Below are positions 53,134-62,137 of a stretch of 64,000 nucleotides of DNA, in pieces. Each line of letters opens with the position of its first letter. Within the stretch, counting starts at the first letter, position 1. The stretch spans positions 248,001-312,000 of the forward strand of contig NZ_JACHIO010000005.1 in NCBI RefSeq assembly GCF_014203225.1, given 5' to 3'. The position numbers and the translations under genes are program-made. Origin of the DNA: Granulicella mallensis (GTDB lineage Bacteria; Acidobacteriota; Terriglobia; Terriglobales; Acidobacteriaceae). The notes beneath the pieces are model-generated. The model ran no database searches. It was not told where the DNA came from and worked only from the letters and a program-made list of their open reading frames with translations.

Positions 53134-53931
53134 TCACCGCCTTCTATGGCGCTCCTGGTTGCGTTCCCAGATGAGCCGCAGGCCGTTCAGAGTGAGCATC
53201 TCGTCGACCGCTCCAATGTATTTGGAGCCTCCCGCGATCAGCTTGGCGAGGCCGCCGGTGGCGATCGTTTTGGTCTCCGGGCCGAGCTCCGCGATAAACC
53301 GTTCGAGGATGCCGTCGACCAGCCCGATGTAGCCGTAGTAGAGCCCGATCTGGATGTTGTCGGTAGTGCTGGTGCCGATGATCTTTGCCGGCTTCTTAAT
53401 CTCCACGCGCGTCAGCCGCGCGGCGCGCGAGAACAGTGCTTCGGCGGAGATGCCCAGCCCGGGAGCAATGGCCCCGCCCAGGAACTCGCCCTTCTTCGAG
53501 ACGACATCGAAAGTCGTCGCTGTGCCCATATCGATGACGATGGTCGGGCCGCCGAGCAGCTCATAGGCTGCGACGCAGTTCACCACGCGGTCCGCTCCGA
53601 CCTCGTTGGGATTGTCCGTCAGTATCGGCAGGCCGGTCTTGACGCCGGGCTCGATGAAGAGCGGCTTGATGTGGAAGTACATCTCACACACAAGCCGCAG
53701 GCTGGAGTCGAGCGGCGGCACGACGGAGGAGATGGCGATGCCGGTGACGACGTCCGGCTTCAGGCCGCGCATGGAGAACAGCGTCTGAAGCAGCACTCCC
53801 AGTTCGTCCGCCGTCTGCTTGTAAGGAGTCGTGATGCGCCAGTCCGCAACCAGTTCGTGCGGTTCGCCCTCCGAGAGACGGAAGAGGCCCACGACCGTAT
53901 TGGAGTTGCCGATATCGAGTGCCAGTAGCAT
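53134..53931 (-). CDS. coaX: Type III pantothenate kinase
   Basis: 265 residues. ALDIGNSNTVVGLF is the phosphate-1 loop, GADRVVNCVAAYELLGG and IDMGTATTFDVV the substrate and phosphate-2 motifs, and ATGGLAKLIAGGS the adenosine motif. It catalyses the first step of coenzyme A synthesis in the cytoplasm. It lies 27 bases downstream of birA, a very common coupling (birA-coaX). Confidence 0.96.
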   Translation of the reverse strand: MLLALDIGNSNTVVGLFRLSEGEPHELVADWRITTPYKQTADELGVLLQTLFSMRGLKPDVVTGIAISSVVPPLDSSLRLVCEMYFHIKPLFIEPGVKTGLPILTDNPNEVGADRVVNCVAAYELLGGPTIVIDMGTATTFDVVSKKGEFLGGAIAPGLGISAEALFSRAARLTRVEIKKPAKIIGTSTTDNIQIGLYYGYIGLVDGILERFIAELGPETKTIATGGLAKLIAGGSKYIGAVDEMLTLNGLRLIWERNQERHRRR

Positions 53932-53958
53932 GGTCGCCTTTCCGCCTCGGTTGAGGTG

Positions 53959-54771
53959 TTATTCCCTCTCGCGAACGCCGCCCGAGAGCACCGTCCGCAG
54001 CACGCCGTCGTCGCTTGCGACGAGCAGAAACCCATGCTCGTTCAGACCGGCCGTTACGCCAGTATATCCGCCCTGTTCGGGCACCTTCACGCGTTTTCCA
54101 CGCGCCCAGGTAGAGGCTTCCGCAAACCGGGTGAGCAGATCTTTTTCGCGTGGAGCCGATACGTCTTCCAGCAGCATCAACTCGTGGTCAAGGGCTCGAA
54201 GCAACGCGATCAACAGACTGCTACGCTGCAGTGGCTTGCCACTCGCGAGCCGCAGTGACGTCGCCAAAGGAGCGATCTCCTCTGGGAAGGACGGGTGATT
54301 GATGTTTATTCCCACGCCGATGACGGCATAGCGCAGAGCGGCGTTCTGGTCGCGCTCCAGCGCGGTCTCGACGAGGATGCCGACGCACTTCTTGCCGTCG
54401 AGCAGGAGATCGTTCGGCCAGCGGATGTCGGCGGTCAGTCCGGTGCACTCTCGGATGGCACGCTGTGCCGCAAGGCCGGTCGCGAGCGAGATCAGGAGTG
54501 CATCGCGCAGCGGCAGCGCGGGTTTGGTGAGGATGCTTACATACAGGCCGTCTCCCGGCGTGGAGTGCCACGTATGGCCTCCGCGCCCGCGGCCCGAGGT
54601 CTGCTCGTCCGCGACGAAGACCGTGCCTTCAGGCGCGCCTGAAGCCGCTGCTTCGAGCAACCTGGCATTGGTCGAGTCGACGGATGCGAAGTGTTGAAGC
54701 CCGCGGGCAAAGCGTGTGCCGATCAGCGCGGCGCGGATCTCCGCAACATTGAACTCTTCAGCCGAAACCAT
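53959..54771 (-). CDS. birA: Biotin-[acetyl-CoA-carboxylase] ligase
   Basis: 270 residues. It opens directly into the catalytic domain (FASVDSTNARLLEAAASG), so it is the short class I ligase without the DNA-binding head and does not repress transcription. TSGRGRGGHTWHSTPGDGLY is the biotinyl-AMP loop, IRWPNDLLLDGKKCVGILVE the substrate site, and the last 50 residues form the small SH3-like domain. It precedes coaX. Confidence 0.95.
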   Translation of the reverse strand: MVSAEEFNVAEIRAALIGTRFARGLQHFASVDSTNARLLEAAASGAPEGTVFVADEQTSGRGRGGHTWHSTPGDGLYVSILTKPALPLRDALLISLATGLAAQRAIRECTGLTADIRWPNDLLLDGKKCVGILVETALERDQNAALRYAVIGVGININHPSFPEEIAPLATSLRLASGKPLQRSSLLIALLRALDHELMLLEDVSAPREKDLLTRFAEASTWARGKRVKVPEQGGYTGVTAGLNEHGFLLVASDDGVLRTVLSGGVRERE

Positions 54772-54805
54772 ATCTTCAATGCTACAGCGATTACGCGTTG
54801 CGGGC

Positions 54806-56188
54806 TCAGCTCTGGATCGTCTGGGTGGTGAGTGTGCCGGTCGCGAGATCGATGGTCACGGAGTCGTCAGGGGTCTTGGTATCTGTGCCATCCGAGGCCG
54901 GATGGTACTCAAGGTGAAGCAGCTTTGTGTTGACCACAATGCGGAGATAGCCGTAGTTCTTGAAGTCGTAGCTGTTCAGCGTGACGGAATCATTGCGCTC
55001 GGGTTGTGCGAAGGCCGGCATCGGGATGGGCGTGCGCAGCGTAGGGTCGATGTTGAGCTTGGAGAGGCCGTGGCCCCCGTTTCCGACGACGTAAAACGGG
55101 ATCTGGCGCGAGCCCAGGGTGCGGGTGAAGCGCTGGTAGTTGTGCGCGTGTCCTGAGAGAACCACGTGGGGCCAGACGCCGACCGCCGCGCAGACAGCGT
55201 CGATCTCCTTCAACATCACCATCGAGCCGGAGTGCTTGCCGAAGGCATAGGGAGGATGATGGACGGCGAGGATCACAGCGCCCGTGAACTTCTGCTTCTT
55301 GATGCGAGTCAGTGCGGCCGTCAGGTAGTCGATCTGGACGTCCGAGAGATTGGGGAACTTCGGCTTGCCGCTCTTGGGATCGGGGGTGGAGGAGATGACG
55401 CCGGGATTCTCCATGATGTTGCTGTAGAGGCCCAGGATGCGAACGAAGGGCGCCTCCAGCGTGAAGTAGACGCCGGGTTGGATCATTGTGGTGCGCGAGA
55501 TGCCTACGGAGTCGGTGGAGTGCGCGAAGCCCGGCGTGCAGAAGTTCGCGAGGAAGGCGCTCAGCGAATCGTCCGGGTTGCCGGTACCGGCGGGCGCGGG
55601 CAGAACGATGCCGTCGTGGTTGCCGGGGATGGCAAAGATGGGTGCGGGATAGTTCCGGTAGGCGTCGTAGAACTGGTCGTAGTAGTACTTGTGCTCGCCG
55701 AAGCTGTATACGATGTCGCCGAGGTTGTAGAAGAACCGGGGTGCGGCTCCCGCTGCCTCACCGGTGAAGTCGGCGAGCAACTTGTCCACCACTTCGTTCT
55801 CGGTCTTCGGGCCCTGGGTTGCACCGGTGTCGCCTGCCGAGTGAAACACCATCTTGCCGGCGCTCTCGATGCTGGAGACGATGGCCGCGCCGCCGGGCCC
55901 GAGGGCATCGGCGAGGTTCAGGACGGGCTCAGCGACGCCAGGAACGCTGGGAAACGCCAGCGGAAGAAACTTGTGGGCCGCAATGAGAGCGTCCATCTCC
56001 TTGTAGGCCTGCGTGTCGGAGGCGTGCGCAACCTTGTACTTTGTCGGGTCCGGCGTAAAGGTGGGATCGGCAAAGATCGGCGTACCGGCGGGCGTGCCCT
56101 TGGGGGGCTGTGGCGAGAGTGTGCTCGCCACAGCCGCTGCAGTTTTCTTAACGGTTTTCTTTGCCTGAGACTTTCGTGCGGTTGCCAT
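54806..56188 (-). CDS. Metallophosphoesterase (calcineurin-like)
   Basis: 460 residues from ATG 56188 (MATARKSQAKK), after GAGGAG. A Lys/Ala-rich head is followed by an unassigned stretch, then the two-metal site: SAGDTGAT, NLGDIVYSFGEH, IPGNHDG, ILAVHHPPYAFG and LSGHAHNYQRF. There is no signal peptide by eye. It resembles purple-acid-phosphatase-like esterases; the substrate is unknown. Confidence 0.85.
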   Translation of the reverse strand: MATARKSQAKKTVKKTAAAVASTLSPQPPKGTPAGTPIFADPTFTPDPTKYKVAHASDTQAYKEMDALIAAHKFLPLAFPSVPGVAEPVLNLADALGPGGAAIVSSIESAGKMVFHSAGDTGATQGPKTENEVVDKLLADFTGEAAGAAPRFFYNLGDIVYSFGEHKYYYDQFYDAYRNYPAPIFAIPGNHDGIVLPAPAGTGNPDDSLSAFLANFCTPGFAHSTDSVGISRTTMIQPGVYFTLEAPFVRILGLYSNIMENPGVISSTPDPKSGKPKFPNLSDVQIDYLTAALTRIKKQKFTGAVILAVHHPPYAFGKHSGSMVMLKEIDAVCAAVGVWPHVVLSGHAHNYQRFTRTLGSRQIPFYVVGNGGHGLSKLNIDPTLRTPIPMPAFAQPERNDSVTLNSYDFKNYGYLRIVVNTKLLHLEYHPASDGTDTKTPDDSVTIDLATGTLTTQTIQS

Positions 56189-56283
56189 AGAAACTCCTCG
56201 CCGGCGCGAATACAAGTGTTCGCAGGCTAAGGGCAGGCCGCAGGCAAGTCAAAACAAAAAACCGATAAATTCGGCAGCCAGGA

Positions 56284-59046
56284 TTAGACCGCCGGCAGCG
56301 CGTCAAGCGCGGCCTGGGCCTTGTCCTTCAGCGCACGCGTCTCGGCGGCCTGCTTCTTCAACCCTTCGACGATATGTGCCGGAGCCTTCGCCACAAAGCC
56401 CTCGTTGTTCAACTGCCGCTCTGCCGCCTGCAGGCCCTTGTCGTACTTCGCAAGGTCCTTCTCCAGGCGTTCGCGTTCGGCGACAACATCGATCTGGCGT
56501 TCGTAGATCACCGCTACATCGAAGTTGGCCGTGGCGCGCGCGCTATTGCCCGTCGGGGCCTCGTGCACCAGTTCAACGGAGCTGACGCGAGCGAGCCTGG
56601 CGAGCATGTCGGAGTTCGCATCGGCCAGCGCGGAGATGCGATTGTTCGCATGGACCTGGATCGGCGTGGCCTCTTTCTCCGGAACGCCGAGCTCTTTGCG
56701 CAGCCCGCGAACCGTGACGATGAGCTCCTGCAGCGTATTCATCGCCTCGACACTGAGGGCATCGTTGGCGAAGTCGCCAGCCTGCGGAAAGCGTGTGAGC
56801 GCGATGGACTTCGCCGGTGATTCATTGCCAACCGAGGCATAGAGCGCGTGCCAGAGCTCTTCGGTGATGAACGGCATGAAGGGCGAGAGCAGCCGTAGCG
56901 CGGCCTCGAACACGCTGACCAGCGCGCCGAGTGTGAGCGCGGTGATCTCGTTCTTTTCGGCGGTAAATTCAAGCCGCAGCTTCACGAGCTCGAGATACCA
57001 GTCGCAGAACTCGCCCCAGAAGAACTGGTAGACGGCGTTCGCGGCTTCGTCGAAGCGATAGTCCGCGAGCGAGCGCTCCACGTCAGCGCACACCGTGCTC
57101 AGGCGCGCAAAGATCCAGCGCGTCTCAAGCGGCGTCTGCTCCGGCAGCTCCAGAGAGATGGAATCGTGCGCTCCCAGCGAGACCTTGTACCCGGCTTCGT
57201 GGCCTCGTTCGATCTGCATCTGCAGGAAGCGCGCGGCGTTCCAGATCTTGTTCGCAAACGCGCGATAGCCCTCAGTGCGGGCTTCGCTGAAGGCGATGTC
57301 CGTTCCCGGCGAAGCCTGCGAGGCAAGCGTGAATCGGACTGCATCCGTTCCGTACTTTGTGACGACTTCGATGGGATCGATGACGTTGCCCTTGGTCTTG
57401 GACATCTTCTGCCGATCGGCATCGCGCACCAGCGCGTGGATGTAGACCTCGCGAAAAGGCACGGCATCGGCGAGTGTGCGTTGCGAGCCGTCAGGCATCG
57501 GCACATCGAGCATGAAGTGGCAGCCCAGCATGATCATGCGGGCGACCCAGAAGAACAGAATGTCGAAGCCCGTAACGAGAAGCTGTGTCGGATAGAAGGC
57601 TGCAAGATCAGGTGTGAGCTTATCGCTTCCGTCCCAGCCGAAGACGGTGAAGGGCAGCAGGCCCGACGAGAACCAGGTATCGAGCACGTCGGTCTCCTGT
57701 ACCAGCTTCGCGCCGCCGCACCTGGTGCAATCAGTGGGCGTCTCGCGCGAGACGTTGATCGCACCGCAATCGCCGCAGTGCCACGCAGGGATGCGGTGTC
57801 CCCACCAGAGCTGCCGCGAGATGCACCAGTCGTGGATGTTCTTCATCCACTCGCCGTAGGTCTTGCGGTAGTTGTCGGGCGTGAACTTGATGTAGCCCTT
57901 GTCCACCGCTTCAATGGCCTTGTCGGCGAGTGGCTGGATCTTGAGGAACCATTGCATGGAGAGCCGCGGCTCGATGATCGCGCCGGTACGCTGCGAGACG
58001 GGCAGCGTCAGGGTGTGGTCCTTGATGGTCACGAGATGCCCCGCGGCTTCAAGGTCGGCGACGATGCGTTTGCGGGCCTCGAAGCGGTCGAGGCCGTCGT
58101 AGGGCGAGCCTTCGAGCTTGATGTGCGCCCGCTCGTCCATGATGTTGGGCGAGGGCAGATTGTGCCGCTGGCCGATCGCGAAGTCGTTCGGGTCATGCGC
58201 AGGCGTGACCTTCACCGCGCCGGTGCCGAACTCAGGATTGGCCCAGTCATCGGCGACAACGGGAATCTCTCTGCCGACCAGGGGAAGAATTAGATTTTTG
58301 CCGAGGAACGCCGTGTAACGTTCGTCCGTTGGGTTCACGGCAACGGCGACGTCGCCGAGCATCGTCTCGGGGCGAGTGGTCGCGATGACGAGGGAGCCGG
58401 AGCCATCTGCCAGATCGTAGCGAATGTGGAAGAGCGAGCCTGCACGCTCTTCAGACTCTACCTCGAGATCGCTGACCGCGGTCTGAATCTGCGGGTCCCA
58501 GTTGACGATGTACGCGCCGCGATAGATCAGCCCCTGCTCGTACAGACGCACGAAGCTCTCCTTCACGGCACGGCTCAGGCGCTCGTCCATCGTGAAGTAC
58601 TCGCGCGACCAGTCGACGCTCGCGCCGAGCCGCCGCATCTGGTCGGTGATCGCGCTGCCGTACTGTTCCTTCCACTTCCAGACGCGTTCGGTGAAGGCCT
58701 CGCGCCCCAGTTGCTGGCGCGTCGTCGTGCCTTCGGCGGCGAGCTGCCGCTCGACCATCATCTGCGTCGCGATGCCCGCGTGATCCGTGCCCGGAACCCA
58801 CACGGAGGTGTCGCCGCGCATGCGGTGCCAGCGCGTGAGGATGTCCATCTCCGTCTGGTTGAGCATGTGGCCCATGTGCAGCCGGCCGGTGACGTTGGGC
58901 GGGGGCAGCAGTTGCACGAAGGTCTTGTCTGGGTCGGCTTCGCCTGCGGGGGTGGCGACATCGAACAGCCGCTCTTCCACCCAGAACTTCGCCCACTTCT
59001 CTTCAATCGACGACGGATCGTATGCCTTTGGCAGTTCCTGATTCAT
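56284..59046 (-). CDS. valS: Valyl-tRNA synthetase
   Basis: 920 residues, a normal length. Class I signatures: PPPNVTGRLHMGHMLN (HIGH) near residue 50 and KMSKTKGNVIDP (KMSKS) near 545. A zinc-ribbon-like CGDCGAINVSRETPTDCTRC lies near 425. The editing domain sits between, and the C-terminal coiled coil (VAERERLEKDLAKYDKGLQAAERQL) is the tRNA-binding arm. Confidence 0.98.
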   Translation of the reverse strand: MNQELPKAYDPSSIEEKWAKFWVEERLFDVATPAGEADPDKTFVQLLPPPNVTGRLHMGHMLNQTEMDILTRWHRMRGDTSVWVPGTDHAGIATQMMVERQLAAEGTTTRQQLGREAFTERVWKWKEQYGSAITDQMRRLGASVDWSREYFTMDERLSRAVKESFVRLYEQGLIYRGAYIVNWDPQIQTAVSDLEVESEERAGSLFHIRYDLADGSGSLVIATTRPETMLGDVAVAVNPTDERYTAFLGKNLILPLVGREIPVVADDWANPEFGTGAVKVTPAHDPNDFAIGQRHNLPSPNIMDERAHIKLEGSPYDGLDRFEARKRIVADLEAAGHLVTIKDHTLTLPVSQRTGAIIEPRLSMQWFLKIQPLADKAIEAVDKGYIKFTPDNYRKTYGEWMKNIHDWCISRQLWWGHRIPAWHCGDCGAINVSRETPTDCTRCGGAKLVQETDVLDTWFSSGLLPFTVFGWDGSDKLTPDLAAFYPTQLLVTGFDILFFWVARMIMLGCHFMLDVPMPDGSQRTLADAVPFREVYIHALVRDADRQKMSKTKGNVIDPIEVVTKYGTDAVRFTLASQASPGTDIAFSEARTEGYRAFANKIWNAARFLQMQIERGHEAGYKVSLGAHDSISLELPEQTPLETRWIFARLSTVCADVERSLADYRFDEAANAVYQFFWGEFCDWYLELVKLRLEFTAEKNEITALTLGALVSVFEAALRLLSPFMPFITEELWHALYASVGNESPAKSIALTRFPQAGDFANDALSVEAMNTLQELIVTVRGLRKELGVPEKEATPIQVHANNRISALADANSDMLARLARVSSVELVHEAPTGNSARATANFDVAVIYERQIDVVAERERLEKDLAKYDKGLQAAERQLNNEGFVAKAPAHIVEGLKKQAAETRALKDKAQAALDALPAV

Positions 59047-59055
59047 AAGCTTTAA

Positions 59056-59188
59056 GCGTAGCAGGAGGAGGACAGAGTGTAGAGGAATAGAGCGTAGAGG
59101 ATAGAGAAAACAAAAGAGCGGCGCTGAATACGATCATTCAGCGCCGCCCCCTTATTCGCTCTACTCTCTATCCTCTACACTCTGCTTC
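59056..59188. repeat. Word-array hairpin with nested terminator between valS and the BamD-like gene
   Basis: The outer arms are GACAGAGTGTAGAGGAATAG with AGCGTAGAGGATAGAG and the mirror CTCTACTCTCTATCCTCTAC with ACTCTG. Inside, AGCGGCGCTGAAT and ATTCAGCGCCGC form a 12-bp GC-rich stem around ACGATC at about 59118-59148. On the minus strand the inner stem follows the BamD-like gene and would terminate it. Confidence 0.75.
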
Positions 59189-61018
59189 TTAGAGCGGGTT
59201 CAGCTTGTCCAGACCCTTCTTCTTCTTGTGGGTGCTGGAGCTTTCGTCATCCTTGTCGAAGGGCTGCTTGGGATTCTTCTTCTTCCCGTTCTTCCCGGTC
59301 GTCGCCGTCTGTGCCGCCGGTTGTGCCGGCGCACCCTTCAGCTCGTTTACCTGGTCGGGAGCCTCGGCTGGCTTTTCGATAGGCGGCAGAGCAGCCGTGT
59401 CCTTCGGTCCGGCAGTAGGCAGTCCGTTGTTGGGGTCGGGAGCTCCCGTCGCCGCAGGCAGATTGCTTACGGGAGACGTGCTCACTCCAGGAGTCAGCAC
59501 TTCAACTCCCAGGCCTGTACCCGTGGGTCCGCTACGGGCTGGGGCGGCTTCCATCGTGTTCGTAGTGCTGTCGTGAGCGGCCTCGCCTGGTGCGGGAACG
59601 TCGGAGAGGGTAGGCGGCGCGGCAGCGGCTGAAGGCTCCGGTGTGGCGGCTGGAGCGGCGCTGTCGGTCGCTGGAGCGGCTGTAATAGGAGTCTTGGCTG
59701 CATCGGCAGCGGCTGCTGCTGCAGGATTGAGTGCGCCCGCATAGCTGACCAGCATCTGCTTGATGACCTGCGGAGCTGTGGTGATTGCCGCATCGTCCAG
59801 CGGAGGATCGCCCGCACGTGCTGCGGGGACCGTATCCGGCTTATGCAGGATCAGCAACTGGAGACGGCGGGACATCGTGTACTGTGCACGGCTGTTCTCG
59901 AGGGCTTCGCTGGCCGCGACCTGTTCCGGGGTCGGTTCCGGAATCGGCAGGTTCATGGCGGCGAGCCGCTCTTTGGCGTCTTCCACATGTGGCGCAGCCG
60001 AGTGCTCCAGAACCACTGTCCGGTAGGCGGTTGCGGCCTTGCCGTCATACTCCTGCAGAAGCTTGGCGCGCGCTGCTTCCGGCAGGGTCTGCGAGCGGAT
60101 GATGTGGGCCTGGGCCGCATAGGCATCGCCGAGTCCGATCAGGGCGTCGTCCATGTGGCTGTACTGCGGGTAGGTGTCGATCACGGTCTGGTAGCGAGCG
60201 ATCGTTGCTGCCCAGTTCTCGTGCGAGGCGTAGAACGCGCCCAGCTCGGCCTCACGCGTGGCCATTACTTCCTGGACCTCACGCAGCTTCTGGCGTACCT
60301 CTTCCAGCAGCTTGGGGGGAGCATCGCGATACTGCCGCAGCATGGTGCGGTAAGCTTCCTCGGCCTTCAGAGCCTTGGTGTAGTCGCGATCCGGAACGTC
60401 CATCTGCTTCAGATAGATGTCACCGACGCGCATCTGGGCCTCGGCGGCTTCGGGTACGTTCGGGAAGAAGGTGATGAAGTCGGTATATTCCTGCTCGGCC
60501 TGGGCCAGGGCGGCTGAACCGCCTTCGCGGTAGAAGCTATCGGCGACGGCCAGCTTGGCGCGCATCTGGTACTGCGAGTCAGGATAGGTGTTCAACAGCG
60601 TCTGCAGGTCGAGACGGGCTACATCGTAGTGGCCGCTCTTGGACTGGGCCAGCGCCTTGTCGTAGAGCTGCTTGTCCGGCAACTGCGCGTCTTTGCTGAG
60701 CTGCGGCTGGAGCTTCGTGTCACGCTTGATCACCGCGCGGGTGTCTTTGCCCTGTTTGACGCGATCGGCCTTGGCCACCTTCTCGTGCTTCTTTTTCTTG
60801 TCGGGGGTATTGCTGAGCGTAGCGCTGGTCGCCTGAGCGCCGTCGGTAGCCTGCGCGGGAGCGGTCGTAGCAGGCTCGGTTGTCTGCGGCGTCGCCGCTG
60901 CCGGTGCTGCTTCCTGAGCCACAAGGGCAAGAGACGGGGACAGCATCGCTGCTACTGCCAGCCCGGCCATCCATCCAGCCCGGCGGCTCGTGAAAAAACT
61001 TCCAAACCCTGTACGCAT
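59189..61018 (-). CDS. Tetratricopeptide protein of the BamD/YfiO type
   Basis: 609 residues; signal peptide about 1-35 (ends SLALVAQ, no lipobox Cys seen). An Ala/Thr-rich linker and a Lys-rich patch precede a BamD-like TPR unit (about 115-300): YDKALAQSKSGHYDVARLDLQTLLNTYPDSQY, KLAVADSFYREGG, EQEYTDFITFFPNVPEA. The last 220 residues are low-complexity Ala/Pro, ending in Lys-rich KKKKGLDKLNPL. BamD takes part in outer-membrane protein assembly; the missing lipid anchor and long tail make an exact BamD role uncertain. GGAG precedes the ATG. Confidence 0.8.
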   Translation of the reverse strand: MRTGFGSFFTSRRAGWMAGLAVAAMLSPSLALVAQEAAPAAATPQTTEPATTAPAQATDGAQATSATLSNTPDKKKKHEKVAKADRVKQGKDTRAVIKRDTKLQPQLSKDAQLPDKQLYDKALAQSKSGHYDVARLDLQTLLNTYPDSQYQMRAKLAVADSFYREGGSAALAQAEQEYTDFITFFPNVPEAAEAQMRVGDIYLKQMDVPDRDYTKALKAEEAYRTMLRQYRDAPPKLLEEVRQKLREVQEVMATREAELGAFYASHENWAATIARYQTVIDTYPQYSHMDDALIGLGDAYAAQAHIIRSQTLPEAARAKLLQEYDGKAATAYRTVVLEHSAAPHVEDAKERLAAMNLPIPEPTPEQVAASEALENSRAQYTMSRRLQLLILHKPDTVPAARAGDPPLDDAAITTAPQVIKQMLVSYAGALNPAAAAAADAAKTPITAAPATDSAAPAATPEPSAAAAPPTLSDVPAPGEAAHDSTTNTMEAAPARSGPTGTGLGVEVLTPGVSTSPVSNLPAATGAPDPNNGLPTAGPKDTAALPPIEKPAEAPDQVNELKGAPAQPAAQTATTGKNGKKKNPKQPFDKDDESSSTHKKKKGLDKLNPL

Positions 61019-61173
61019 TGCAACTCCATCCGCCCACAGCGATGCTGCGGGAACTGCCTTTTATTCTAGTGCAGTTTCACCGTTACTGGCCTCGGGAGAG
61101 CCGTGCCGGATGGTTTTCAGGGGAAGAAACCGGGCAAACCTCTCTCTTTTCAGCCGATCTGCTGTGAACTGCT

Positions 61174-61917
61174 CTATCTGCCCGCGCGGGGAACCCGGCG
61201 GGGGAGCGTCTTCTTGCCTGGGCGGGGGACTGCTTTCACCCTTGTTGTTTTCTCTCCCGCAGCTTTACGTGCGATACGAAGGAACTCACGGGCATTCTTT
61301 TCGGTCTTGCCCTTCTCAAAGATCGCCGAGCCGGCCACGAGCATGTCCGCTCCTGCTTCGACGACGCTCGCCACCGTATCGTGAGCGACCCCGCCATCGA
61401 CCTCGATGCGAAAGTTCAGCCCCATCTCCTCCCGCAGGCGGCGCAGGTGCGCGATCCGCTCGACAGAGCGCGGCAGGAACTTCTGCCCCCCGAAGCCGGG
61501 GTTCACGCTCATCACGAGCACGTGGTGCACCATCGGCAGCACTTCAATGAGCATCTCCACCGGCGTCGCCGGGTTGATGACGACGCCCGCGCCCATGCCG
61601 TGGTCGATGATGTGCTGCAGGGTGCGGTTCAGGTGGCGGCACACTTCCACGTGCACGCTGACCATATTCGCCCCGGCTTCAGCAAACGCCGGGATGAACT
61701 GGTCGGGGTCCTCGATCATCAGATGGCAATCGAGCGGCAGTTTGGTGACGGGGCGGATCGCCTTCACGACCGGAGGCCCGAAGGTAATGTTGGGCACGAA
61801 GTGGCCGTCCATCACGTCGACGTGGACGATGGTGCCGCCGCCACGCTCAGCGCGCGCGATCTCGTCCGCAAGATGTGCGAAGTCCGCCGCCAGAATCGAA
61901 AATGCTAACTCAATCAC
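61174..61917 (-). CDS. rpe: Ribulose-phosphate 3-epimerase
   Basis: 247 residues from GTG 61917, preceded by GGGAGA. It is a TIM barrel with FSILAADFAHL, VHVDVMDGHFVPNITFGP, LDCHLMIEDP, VMSVNPGFGGQKF and IEVDGGV, which together hold the metal-binding His/Asp set. It links ribulose and xylulose 5-phosphate, so it completes the pentose-phosphate set found at 17.7-27.5 kb. An extra basic C-terminal tail (KKTLPRRVPRAGR) is unusual. Confidence 0.95.
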   Translation of the reverse strand: MIELAFSILAADFAHLADEIARAERGGGTIVHVDVMDGHFVPNITFGPPVVKAIRPVTKLPLDCHLMIEDPDQFIPAFAEAGANMVSVHVEVCRHLNRTLQHIIDHGMGAGVVINPATPVEMLIEVLPMVHHVLVMSVNPGFGGQKFLPRSVERIAHLRRLREEMGLNFRIEVDGGVAHDTVASVVEAGADMLVAGSAIFEKGKTEKNAREFLRIARKAAGEKTTRVKAVPRPGKKTLPRRVPRAGR

Positions 61918-62025
61918 AATGTTTCTCCCGCTTGCCGGAATCTTTCAAGATTACCAGCCTCGCGTATCGTGACTGAAGCTTTGCGCATGAGGGTGTGGCC
62001 GTAGAGGCCAGGGGCTACCACTCAG

Positions 62026-62106
62026 GGATGCGTCGAGTCGCGAGACACGAGAGTCGAGATACGAGCTGATTCCTCGTCTCTCGCAACTCATATCTCGTAA
62101 CTCGAA
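62026..62106. repeat. Word-array hairpin (GAGTCGAGATACGAG / CTCGTATCTC type)
   Basis: CGAGTCGCGAGACACGAGAG and TCGAGATACGAG are mirrored by CTCGTCTCTCGCAACTCATA and TCTCGTAACTCGA. The same word family recurs on the other side of the MFS gene at 63704-63782. Confidence 0.75.
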
Positions 62107-62137
62107 GCAAACAGAAGAACACCACGGATGCCAGCTT

